Assembly (NCBI GenBank): GCA_034509755.1
Contig: CM067552.1
Span: 19,836,753-19,900,752 of the forward strand
Direction: 5' to 3'
Origin: Anisodus tanguticus
Taxonomy: Eukaryota > Streptophyta > Magnoliopsida > Solanales > Solanaceae
Length of the DNA stretch: 64,000 bases
Program-made: the position numbers and the translations under genes
Notes under the pieces: model-generated
Seen by the model: the letters and a program-made list of their open reading frames with translations, nothing else
What the model was told of the DNA's origin: nothing
Database searches by the model: none
In this document: piece after piece, positions 1 through 8,983 of the stretch
Layout: every line of letters starts with the position of its first letter
Position numbering within the stretch: position 1 is the stretch's first letter

Positions 1-1
1 G

Positions 2-635
2 GTCCAAAAGGCTATGCTCTGTATTGTGATGCCTCAGGAATGGGTTTAGGATGAGTGTTGATGCAACATGGCAAGATTATTTCCTTTGCTTGAAAGAAAT
101 TGAGGAAACACGAAAAGAACTAGCCGTGATAGTCTATGCACTAAAACTTTGGCGGCACTACTTGTAAGGTGTTCATGTAGACAGTTTCACGCATCATAAG
201 AGTCTGTAGTATATATTGAAGCAGAAAGAGTTAAACTTGAGACAAAGAAGGTTGCTTGAATTGTTAAAGGATTATGATCTGGACATCTTATACCATCCCG
301 TTAAAGCTAATGTTATAGCGGACACGCTTAGTCGCAAGTCTATGATCAGCTCGATGCCTATTCGGGCTGAGAGGAAAGAGTTGATAAGAGAGCTCCATCA
401 GTTAGCTAGGTTGGGAGTCCGATTAATGGGTTCGGAAGATGGTGGATTTGTGATTCGAGATACATCAGAGTCGTTATTCATATCGAAACTTAAGAAACAT
501 CAGTGGGAAGACCCCATTTTAGGAAAAATCAGAGAGGGTATTCAACAAAAGAATACCACAACCTTTGAGATTGACGAAAATGGGGTTCTCAAGCACCAGG
601 GCTATTTGTGTGTTCAAAATGTAGCGGAATTATGA
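2..635 (+). pseudogene. Ty3/gypsy RT-connection / RNase H remnant (element A)
   Basis: RNase H removes the RNA strand of the RNA:DNA hybrid during reverse transcription. Visible here: YCDAS near 22-36 carries the first catalytic Asp, KQKELNLRQRR and LLELLKDYDLDILYHP follow from about 220, and NVIADTLSRK ends the domain with the last catalytic Asp. The frame is broken by TGA at about 52, by a deletion where the block containing the second catalytic acid should lie (about 115-125), by a stop in the HYL*GVHV segment, and by Asp-to-His in the FT[D/H]HK motif (about 188-200). The stretch open from 216 continues into the variable linker before the integrase. Dead by several independent lesions; the family assignment is firm. 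Confidence 0.85.
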
Positions 636-1418
636 GATAAGATTATGATGAAGGTCTATTGCTCACGATATTCCATTAACCCTAGATCTACTAAGATATA
701 TCATGATCTCAAAGGTATGTATTGGTGGAACGACATGAAGAGGAACATTGTGGAGTTTGTAGCTTAGGGTCCTAATTGTCAACAAGTAGAAGTAGAGTAC
801 CAAAAGCCCGGCGGCTTGACTCAGAACATTGAGATCCCGATGTGGAAATGGGAAATGATTAATATGGATTTCATTACGGGTTTACCTTGCTCTTATCATA
901 AGTTTGATTCTATTTGGGTGATTGTTGATAGACTGACCAAATCAGCTCATTTCCTAGTGGTCAAAACTACCTACACAGCCGAGGACTACGAGAAGTTGTA
1001 CGTCAAAGAGATTGTTCTCCTTCATGGTGTGCCTATTTCTATTATATCTGACTGAGGTGCGCAATTCACAACTAATTTTTGGAAATCATTTCAAAATGGT
1101 TTGGGCACTCAAGTTAATCTTAGCACAGCTTTCCACCTTCAAACAGACGGGCAGATCGAGCATACGATTCAAATGCTCGAATACATGCTAAGAGCTTGTG
1201 TATTGGACTTTAAGGGAAGTTGGGATGATCATCTACCCCTTATTGAATTTACGTACAATAATAGTTATCATGCTAGTATCAAAATGGCTCCATATGAGGC
1301 TTTGTATAGACGAAAATTTAGATCTCCTAACGGATGGTTTGAAGTAGGTGAATCAGAATTATTTGTCCTTGACCTAGTGCACCAAGCCATAGAAAAGGTG
1401 AAGCTCATCCATGAATGA
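636..1418 (+). pseudogene. Ty3/gypsy integrase zinc-binding and catalytic core remnant (element A)
   Basis: Integrase joins the element's cDNA to chromosomal DNA. The first part (about 636-790) resembles the HHCC zinc-binding domain, ending in YWWNDMKRNI and a CxxC-like segment disrupted by an in-frame TAG. The catalytic core starts near 816: NMDFITGLP carries the first catalytic Asp, SIWVIVDRLTKSAHF follows, and the second Asp lies in SIISD just before a TGA (1053-1055) where family members have Arg, consistent with CGA-to-TGA decay. The core continues in NLSTAFHLQTDGQIEHTIQ with the third acid (Glu), through HLPLIEFTYNNSYH to about 1418. The three acids survive but the frame does not. Confidence 0.88.
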
Positions 1419-1930
1419 TTGTTAACCGCTCAGAGTCCTCAGAAGTTGTATTTAGATGTGCGACGACTAGACTTAAAGTTCCAAGTGGATAATTGGGTCT
1501 TCTTAAAGATTTCTCACATGAAGGGTGTAATGAGATATGGGAAAATGGGAAAGCTCAGCCTAAGGTACATTGGGCCATATCTCATAATTTGATGAATAGG
1601 CCAAGTGGCTTACTAATTGGACATGCCTCCCGAGTTAGAGTTTGTTCATCCGGTCTTCAATGTTTCTATGTTGAGAGCGTGTGTTGGGGATCCTTCCCAG
1701 ATTGTCGTATTGACGATGTGAAAGTTATAGAGGACTTATCATATGAAGAAGTTCCTATTGCTATCTTATATCGACAAGTCCGCAAGCTAAGGACTAAGGA
1801 AGTAGCCTCTATGAAGGTTCTATGGCGAAATAAGAATGTAGAAAAGATGACGTGGGAGGTGGAAGAAGAGATGAAGTATAAGTATCCTCACTTATTTCAG
1901 AATAAAGCTGATGTTCCGAGTGAAGCATAG
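1419..1930 (+). pseudogene. Integrase C-terminus with chromodomain-like tail, remnant (element A)
   Basis: After the core come pieces of the GKL/SPRYIGP-type C-terminal domain. The frame near 1493-1660 differs from the flanking ones, so at least two shifts are present. From about 1711 the frame reads VIEDLSYEEVPIAIL, RQVRKLRTKEVASMKVLWRN and MTWEVEEEMKYKYPHLF, then stops at 1928-1930. The K.LWRN....TWE pattern is the chromodomain-like end of plant Ty3/gypsy integrases, which in chromoviruses is thought to guide insertion to particular chromatin. Element B carries the homologous segment and is interrupted in exactly this DLSY motif. Confidence 0.8.
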
Positions 1931-2203
1931 CCCGACCAAGAGCTGATGTATGGATACATGAGGTCAGTTCTTACTTCATATAGTTATGTTTGATGTTTGA
2001 CGGCCACATGAGGCCCGGTGATATGTATATGTTTTTGTATAGCTGTGTGAGGCAAGTTTGGATATCTTCTACTTGTTGACAGGGTTCGGATAGTCTCATT
2101 TATAGGGGAGATTCGGTCAAATATTTTCGGAAAACCTTGTGGATTAATTGGTCCCTTATGTATACTTCAAATTCGAGGACAAATGTTTCTAAGGGGGGAA
2201 GGA
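1931..2203 (+). other. 3' untranslated stretch and polypurine tract (element A)
   Basis: No coding frame is seen from 1931 to 2190. The purine tract AAGGGGGGAAGGA occupies 2191-2203 and directly abuts the TG that opens the LTR at 2204, as expected for the plus-strand primer. The preceding TTCGAGGACAAATGTTTCT has a close counterpart before the purine tract of element C, indicating the same lineage. Confidence 0.85.
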
Positions 2204-4357
2204 TGTTACACCTCGTAGTTTTGTATGTTGAGATTCATAGTATGTTAGTCCTCCTAGTCTTGGACATCTTCCATTCAACATATACACGACTAAGTTGAGG
2301 TTGAAGAATACTCTGAAACATGGGAAATAAGATTTGGGCATATAAAAAAAATGAATGAGCTGCTTTCTTACCCGACGTGCCTGCTTCACCAACTTACCTT
2401 ATGTCCTACTAGCTTGAGCTACTTAACACTTGTCGTGATTATTAAATGAGGATGGTACATGTGTCTAAATGATTAAGTGCAACATATGACACCCATTAAT
2501 TATGCAAGTAGGTGTATCACCTACTTGCTAAAAGGAAAGGCTGAAATTAAGCCACCCAAAAAGACATGTGTGGGTCAGCCAATAGGGTCTTTTTAGGGGC
2601 TGATCCTCTTCATCTCTCTTCATAATTTTCCAAGTAGTAGGACTTAAGAGAATCCACGAAATTCTCCCAAAATAACCAACTCCAAAACCCTTTAGAATCT
2701 CTAAGTAATCTTCTTCTTCTTTCAATTCATGTTAAAGGGTTATCTCCAATCTTGAAGGACCTGAAGTGATGCAAGTTGATAGTCATCCATGGCAAGGTTG
2801 TTTCATCCCTACAAGATATGATTTAGGTGAGAAAATCCTCCCGTCTGCATGTATTAGAGTTTATTTAAGTTCTAGCTAGGTTGTTTGGTGAAGAACTTGT
2901 GAAGTAGGGGTTGGAAGTTGGGTGGAAATTGTTGGACTATTATGACTTCATTTTAATGTTGGGTTGTGGCTGAAAATTAGAAGGAGTAAGTGGATCTGTT
3001 GTGGTTGATGTTGTTAACAGGTTCTGGAAGGAGAAAAAAGGGTTTAGAGCTATAATTGTTTAATCGTAAACCACGCTTGTCGCTCGTTATACTATTGTTT
3101 GAATTGTCAAAATTTTTTGTATGTTGTTGAGGCGCTGAATGGATGAGAATGGCTATTGATATTGTTAATATCATTGTCTGGTGCTATTTTGAATTTGGGG
3201 AAGTGAGGAAATGTAGGGGAAATGCTTCCCGATTTTCCGTAAGAAATCTACTAGCTTAGAAATGTGTTTGAGTCCGTCCATGGAATTAGCCATAGTTCTA
3301 ATACCTTGATGTAGGTTGAAGTACAACGGGTAGTATGTGGTGTCATTAGAAATAAAGGTATGTTAAGGCTACTCTTCCTTCTTTTTGCATGATCAGAATG
3401 AAACGAATATAAACGAACAATATCCATAACAGCTCCACTCTTAGATATGTTAGTGGCCGATGTTCTTGACTTATATTGAATGATAGTGATCTTATCATAT
3501 CAATTGTTGATTATTCAAAGTAAGTTATGTTGATGATGTTAGTTCCATAATGTTAATCGGATGGGCAACAACCTTACGTCACTACGGTAGACTCATAATG
3601 TCTTAGTATCATTCATGCATTATATACATATATATACAATGACCTCACATGCGTTATATACGCGTATGATATATGATATGTATACGAGGTATGGGAAAGG
3701 TTATGGCATAATATACACACCACCACCTGATCAACTGGTATATGATGATGATTATGCCCACAGAGGTTTGATGACATTATATATGCATATGTATATGATG
3801 GACCAGACATTATATACACACATGTATGATACTTAGGCATATTATGACCCTCAGAGGCATTCTGTATAGGTTGATTTTTTTCTTGCTTAGGTTACCTCCA
3901 TGCCTTTGGTATGCTATTTTTCATGCCTTACATACTCGGTACAATATTCGATGTGTCCTGGAGTTGTGGTCTAGTCTTGGTACGGTATTTTTGATATGCA
4001 TATGGGTAATTCGGGGCCTTATACTGACCTTATGATGTCACGTACTCCAGTAGAGTCTTGTAGGTAGTTATGATGCAGTCAGATGTTATGTGGTCTCCTC
4101 GGCCTATGTTTTTGTTGTAATGTCATCTATGGTAGCCTTGTCGGCTCGTACGGTCATTTCCAACATCTATGTATATACATATATGCCCTATAGGTCTTGC
4201 ACCTTTTCAACTTATTATTTCTATGAGTCAACATGTTACCTCATGACGTCCCTCGTGGCCCATGCTTATTTACTATTATGTGGTGAATGTATGTTTAGTG
4301 GTGCTCGGCAAGTAAGGTCCGAGTGCCTGTCATGGCCCTCTAGTTTTGGCCGTGACA
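2204..4357 (+). repeat. 3' LTR of element A (2154 bp)
   Basis: It begins TGTTACACC directly after the purine tract and ends GGCCGTGACA at 4357. TGTTAC and GTGACA are near-perfect short inverted ends. No coding content. An AT-rich block of imperfect TATATAC/TATATG repeats lies at about 3613-3850. The left end resembles the start of element C's LTR (TGTAACGCC on its strand). The 5' LTR is outside the window, so LTR-LTR divergence cannot be read here. Confidence 0.85.
3613..3860 (+). repeat. AT-rich degenerate repeats inside LTR A
   Basis: Several imperfect copies of a module combining a TATATAC/TATATG run with a short CACAGAGG- or CTCAGAGG-like segment. A similar arrangement (GGCCTCTGTGG next to TATATAA) occurs in the opposite orientation in element B's LTR at about 9581-9790. 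This points to a conserved internal LTR feature rather than a gene. Short open frames on both strands here are by-products of the repeat. Confidence 0.6.
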
Positions 4358-5315
4358 CTATTTGTATGATAAATCTTCTGTAACTTGAACATCCTCAATA
4401 AGGGTAATGCGGAAAGCATCACCTATACATTTATGAAGCATGGATACGTGGTATATAGGATGAACTATTTCTAACGCTGGGGGTAGTTCAAGCTTATAGG
4501 ATACTTGGTCTATCCTCTGAATAAACTGATACGCTCAGATGTACCTAGGGCTAAGCTTGGCCTTTTTGCCTAATCTCATCAAACATGACACATTTAGGAA
4601 TACCTAATCTCCCACCGAGAATTCCATGTCTCGACGCCGATTATCTAAATAGGACTTTTTTCAACTTTGAGATATCAACAGTCGCTCCTAAATCATTTTC
4701 ACTCTCTCTATGGCTTGTTGTACCAAATCAGGTCTTAATAGTTGTCTCACACACATCAAATAAACCAATAGGAGATCCGCATTTCCGTCTATATAGTGAT
4801 TCATACAACGCAATCTGGTTACTAGAATGGTAGATGTTATTATAAGCGAACTCGATAAGCGGTAGGTGATCTTCCCAACTTCCCTTGAAGTCTAAATCAC
4901 AAGCTCGCAACATATCTTTGAGCATCTGAATAGTGTGCTCGGCTTTCCCATCGGTCTTTGGATGAAAAACTGTGCTAAGGCTAATGTGAGTACCCAAACC
5001 TTTCTAAAAGGATCTCCAAAAGTTAGTTGTAACTAAGCATGTCTGTTAGATATAATTGACATCGAAACTCCATGAAATTGGACTATCTCCTTAATATATA
5101 ATCGAATATAATCTTCGGCTAAATATGTAGTCTTAACGGGCAGGAAATGAGCTGCCTTTGTAAGTTTATCCACAATAACCCATATAAAAATGAACTTCTG
5201 ATGCTCAACTTTAACTTGTTAACAATTCAGACACTAAACAACACACTCTGTAATATTTCTCTTCATATCGTTCCACCAGTATAGATGTCGAAGGTCATGA
5301 CACATCTTAGTGGAA
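4358..5315 (-). pseudogene. Ty3/gypsy integrase remnant with C-terminal domain (element B)
   Basis: On the - strand the zinc-binding part (about 5315-5200) precedes a core fragment reading IWVIVDKLTKAAHFLPVKTT at about 5190-5120. A deletion of roughly 30 codons near 5190-5197 has removed the segment that carries the first catalytic Asp: VEHQK joins directly to FIFIWV. The second catalytic Asp is changed to Asn (SIISN, near 5060). The core continues at 4997-4728 with HISLSTVFHPKTDGKAEHTI, which keeps the Glu, and DHLPLIEFAYNN. The C-terminal domain (LSPRYI.., VHPIYHVSMLHKCIGDAF) runs to EDVQVTEDLSYK, where element A begins. Inactive. Confidence 0.85.
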
Positions 5316-6065
5316 CTATGGTGAATAGAATACCTGAATTGGTAGATCTACCATAATATTTCCTCGAAGTCTCTCAACGTTGAGCACACACAACATGACC
5401 CTATACTTAAGAACTCCATCTTTCGATAGTTTGAACAACCACTTCTTTTGAAAGGAAATGCCTTCTTTAATTCTTACCAAGACTGGGTAATCAAATTGTG
5501 GTGCCTTCACTTCTGCTCTTAAGGAAGATTCAACGGTGTTCTGAACTAGGGCACCCCCGTCGCCTACTTCCATTAATAGGATGCTTGGACTGGCTAATCG
5601 ACACAAATCCTTGGTCATCTCTAACTTGTAGACCCCCACATGCTTCAAATTGTCCATAGACTTCCGACTTAGCGTGTCGGCCACAACATTTGCCTTGCCC
5701 GGATGATATAAAATGTCCACATCGTAGTCTTTTAATAACTCAAGCCACCTGCACTGCCTCATATTCAACTCTTTCTGCTTGAATATATACTGCAGGATCT
5801 TATGATCTGTAAATATATAAACATGAACCTCGTACAGATAGTGATGCCATATCTTCAAAGAAAATATAACCGCCGCTAACTCAAGATCGTGAGTCGGGTA
5901 ATTCGGCAAATGTTTTCTTAATTGCCTTGAAGCATACACAATGACCTTGACATGCTGCATTAGAACACAGCCAAACCCCACTTTGTAAGCATCACAATAC
6001 AAAACACAACCCTCTGATCCCTCATGGAGTGCGAGAATAGGTGCTAAGGTTAACCTGCTCTTCAA
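5316..6065 (-). pseudogene. RT-connection / RNase H domain, longest surviving frame of element B
   Basis: A 249-codon open stretch. RNase H residues are all visible: D25 in YCDAYKVGFG, E62 in HDLELAAV, D87 in IFTDHK and D130 in VVADTLSRK. KQKELNMRQCRWLELLKDYD lies between. The frame continues upstream past one TAG at about 6099-6101, into the RT thumb/connection (WLDACEKSFPELKSRL). The apparent Met start is therefore only the first Met after a nonsense mutation, not a real start. Residues from about 135 are the variable linker to the integrase. The domain looks catalytically complete, but it is a fragment of a dead polyprotein. Confidence 0.87.
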
Positions 6066-6969
6066 CTCCGGGAAACTTTTCTCACAAGCATCTAACCACT
6101 AAAATTTTACTGCATTATGCATCAGCTTTCTCAGTGAAGCGACAATAGATGAGATATTTTCTATGAACCTCCAAAAATAACCTGCCAAGCCCAAGAAACT
6201 ACGCACATCCATAGGAGTTGTGGGTCTTGGCCAATTCTTTACCGCCTCAATCTTTTAACTATCGACCTTGATACATTTATCCGATACTATATTACCCAGA
6301 AAAGACACCGAGTTTAACCAGAACCCACATTTGAGAACTTAGCGTACAACTTGCGATCATGGAGCATCTGTAATACTGCTCTCAAATGATCTATATGCTC
6401 TGTTTCAGATCAAGAATATACCAAGATGTCATCAATAAAGATGATCACAAAGATATACAGAAATGACTTAAACACCCAATTTATCAAATCAATAAAAGTT
6501 GTAGGTGCATTGGTTAGACCGAAAGACAACCAGAAACTCGTAGAGGCCATATCTGGTCCGGAAGGCCATATTTAGGGTATCGTTCTCCTTAACTCTAAGC
6601 TGATGGTGTCTAGATAAAAGGTCGATCTTTGAGAAATACTTGGCGCCTTGCAATTGATCAAACAAGTCGTCAATTCTAGCAAGCGGGTATTTATTATTAA
6701 TAGTCACCTTATTCAACCGACGGTAATCAATACACATTCTCAACAAACCATCCTTATTATGAACGAATAACACCGGCACACCCCATAGAGAAGTACATGG
6801 CCTAATAAAGCCCTTCTAGCTAAATTGATTTACCTTTCAGGAGAAATACCACGAAGTTCACCAAGGAATACGTCAGGAAATTCACTAATGATAGGAACTG
6901 ACTGAAGGGGTGGAGGGTTTGCCTCCACATCATGGACTCACACGAGGTGGTATATATATCCCTTCGAGA
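6066..6969 (-). pseudogene. Ty3/gypsy reverse transcriptase remnant (element B)
   Basis: Reverse transcriptase copies element RNA into DNA. The fingers/palm are visible from about 6779 downward as PVLFVHNKDGLLRMCIDYRR and NKYPLARIDDLFDQLQGAKY, then FSKIDL with the first catalytic Asp. The frame fails after YEFLVVF, where the SFGLTNAP segment should follow. The active-site box (family YVDD/FIDD) is present as FIDD at 6428-6439 but lies in another frame and is followed by an in-frame TGA. Segments between 6969 and 6780 correspond to the protease-RT linker (SEFPDVF). Clearly inactive. Confidence 0.87.
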
Positions 6970-7389
6970 TCAATTTTTTAGCCTTAAGGTAGGAAATAAA
7001 CCTCCCCTTAGGCTCTGCAACATTTCATTCCATTGAATGACGGGCTCTCCTGGGTAATTAAAGCGAATGACTTTCGTCCAACAATCTATATAAGTATAAC
7101 AGAAAACCAACCAATTCATACCTATAATAATTTCAAATTCCACTATTTCTGGTCTATTCAAATCGGCTAAAGTATGGCGATCATAATTTTTTACATCGCA
7201 ATTCCTATACACCTGCCTAACAATCACCTCCTCACCCATGGGCGTGGACACTTCGAATGACATATATAATAATTCAGGCTGCTTTCCATACTTACCAGTA
7301 ACAAAAGGGATAATATATGACAAGGTAGAACATGAATTTATCAAAGCATATACGTCAAGAGAGAAAATGAATAATATACCTGTAACCAC
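6970..7389 (-). pseudogene. Retroviral-type aspartic protease remnant (element B)
   Basis: This protease normally releases gag and pol proteins from the precursor. The 139-codon frame carries the domain: VTGILFIFSLDVYAL leads into the active-site region, which reads ALINSCST where active members have Asp-Ser/Thr-Gly. Asp-to-Asn at residue 18 (codon 7336-7338) and Gly-to-Cys at residue 20 destroy the catalytic motif. Later landmarks are VYRNCDVKNYDRHTLADL, IIGMNWL and FNYPGEPVIQW. The frame shifts near 7000: the family's RFISYLKAKKLISKG continuation is readable in another frame. Confidence 0.86.
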
Positions 7390-8777
7390 ATTCAGAGATG
7401 ACTCAAGATCCTGTCATCCTAACAATGCATATATGCAGTTCTGATGGCCGCCTGAGTTAGTCGCTCCATCCCTGCCTCTACCTCTACCTATACCTCTACC
7501 AGCCGAGGTCTGCGTGCCCTGTCCAAGGGGGCATACTGACGAAGAAGAAGCCGCTAGAGACCCTGTTAGCTGTGCCAGACCTTCTCCACCTCTCATCAGG
7601 AAGTATCTAGCAAAGTGCCCTAGATAACTACAAGAATAACATACATTTTACTCTTGACGACATTGCCCTAGATCGGCCCTGACACATTAAGTGCATCGGG
7701 GCAACGGTGGCCTTTTCTAACTCAAATCCTCTCTATATTATGGGCCTGGTGCCCGTGAATCCTGAATAAAATAAGTGGTACAATCACGACATTAGCTCTG
7801 AAATTACGATGGTGCACTAGGTGCCAAAAAAGATGGGTATCTAGGAAACTGTGTCTTGAACCCCCCTCTAACATCTCCATATCACCTACGGATCGGGCCC
7901 TCTTATGTTGGCCCCTATCCCGCTCTTAATCAACTCGCTGCTGCCTCTTTTGATCTTCCAAGTTCTATGCATAAGCCTGAATGCGGAAAATATCAATATT
8001 CAGATTTAGAGAAACTATCATGCACTCATTCAGTAGATATGGCTCCAAACCATTAACAAACTGATAAACCCGATCACTTATTTTAGCAACAACCGCAGGA
8101 GCGTACCTAGCTAACGAGTTGAACTGTAAATTTTTATATCGAATGCTCATATTACCATACTCTAAGTGTAAGAACCTATACCGCCTGGCTGATCGAAACT
8201 TGTCCAACAAATACTATTGTATGCCTCTGAAAACTCCCTCAAGCTCAAAGGTGTGGCTTGGGGTCCCTGAGTCTGCTCCCAAGTTCAAAATTAGGTCACG
8301 ACCATAACCCGCAACCTATAGGAAGCCAACACTACCGACTCAGCATCTATAGGGTGCATACTCATAAGGTATGTTTCATGCAATGCAAAATTTTTTGTAA
8401 GTCGGCATTATGATATGTCCCCATAAATACTATAGGCTCCAGGTTAATGAAATCCTGAACTCTCGCACTCATAACCCTATCAGTAATATCTAGGGTCTGA
8501 GGCTGGTCCTGCGAATCGACAAGTCGAGTCAATAGTTGGACCGTATTCTGCATATCCAAGTTCATATTAGGAGAAATCGGGGAAAAATGGGAGGTATGTC
8601 ACATCATCTCTACCTCTCTGTAGGTAAGGGTAGAGGTGGAGTCCTGGAGGCCCGAGATACTGCCTCATCCTAGTGTTTCTTTCTCCTCGGGTTAGAAGGT
8701 GGTACCTGACTGGCACCCTCTCTCGCCTCCTCATCTAACCTCCGCAGAGCCTCTTGTTGTCTAGTAGTAGCAGGCAT
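7390..8777 (-). pseudogene. gag remnant with degenerate CCHC zinc knuckle (element B)
   Basis: Gag forms the virus-like particle and binds element RNA. The likely start is ATG at 8775-8777 (MPATTRQQEALRRLDEEARE), which follows the leader shared with element C. It hits a stop at about 8670. A capsid piece follows at 8565-8362 (QLLTRLVDSQDQ, SARVQDFINLEP), and after frame breaks another at 8210-7965 (KFRSARRYRFLHLEYGNMSI, LARYAPAVVAKISDRVYQFV). The zinc knuckle at 7600-7641 reads CYSCSYLGHFARYF: the final Cys of CxxCxxxGHxxxxC is Phe. A Gly/Arg-rich stretch (GRGIGRGRGRDG) at about 7495-7465 precedes the protease. Confidence 0.85.
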
Positions 8778-8983
8778 AGCTAAGAGCATAAACAAGATGA
8801 AGATTAGGTGTGGATACTTACAATTCATCATTATCGCACAATCTAGATCAAGAAGAAAAGTAACCATCCTAAATATCTTGTAGCCTCCTGCTTATAAGAG
8901 TGGTGCACAACACACCCATAATTTTTTTTTTACTAGATACGACTTAGAGACTCCCTAGGATAGACCTGCTCTGATACTAAGTT
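8778..8983 (-). other. Leader with primer-binding site (element B)
   Basis: On the - strand the sequence after the LTR end is AACT, then TAGTATCAGAGC (8979-8968), a match to the initiator-Met tRNA primer site (TGGTATCAGAGC) with one change. Element C has the same layout: LTR end, AAAG, then TGGTATCAAAGC. The rest of the leader up to gag is alignable with C's leader, for example the segment around GGTGCACCATAC, which shows shared ancestry. A run of ten T at about 8922-8931 is present. Confidence 0.82.

Larger units (their letters stand above)
1..4357 (+). mobile_element. Ty3/gypsy LTR retrotransposon A, 3' part, decayed, nested in element B
   Basis: Order on the + strand is RNase H, integrase zinc-binding and core domains, integrase C-terminus with chromodomain-like tail, 3' untranslated stretch, purine tract, LTR. 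That is the Ty3/gypsy pol order, and the element enters the window inside the RT/RNase H region. Stops and frame breaks occur throughout, so it cannot make a polyprotein. The right edge is fixed independently: at 4358 the reading of element B (opposite strand) resumes in the middle of its chromodomain-like tail, so A inserted into B. The pentamer CTATT (4358-4362) is the expected target duplication, but its partner lies outside the window. Confidence 0.88.

Noticed and set aside
1493..1660. The first part of the 1493-1930 frame as a real novel N-terminus
   Set aside because: The family sequence is readable in other frames across this stretch, so this is out-of-frame translation caused by shifts.
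3613..3840. Overlapping open frames on both strands
   Set aside because: They lie in AT-rich TATATAC-type repeats inside LTR A; composition alone explains them.
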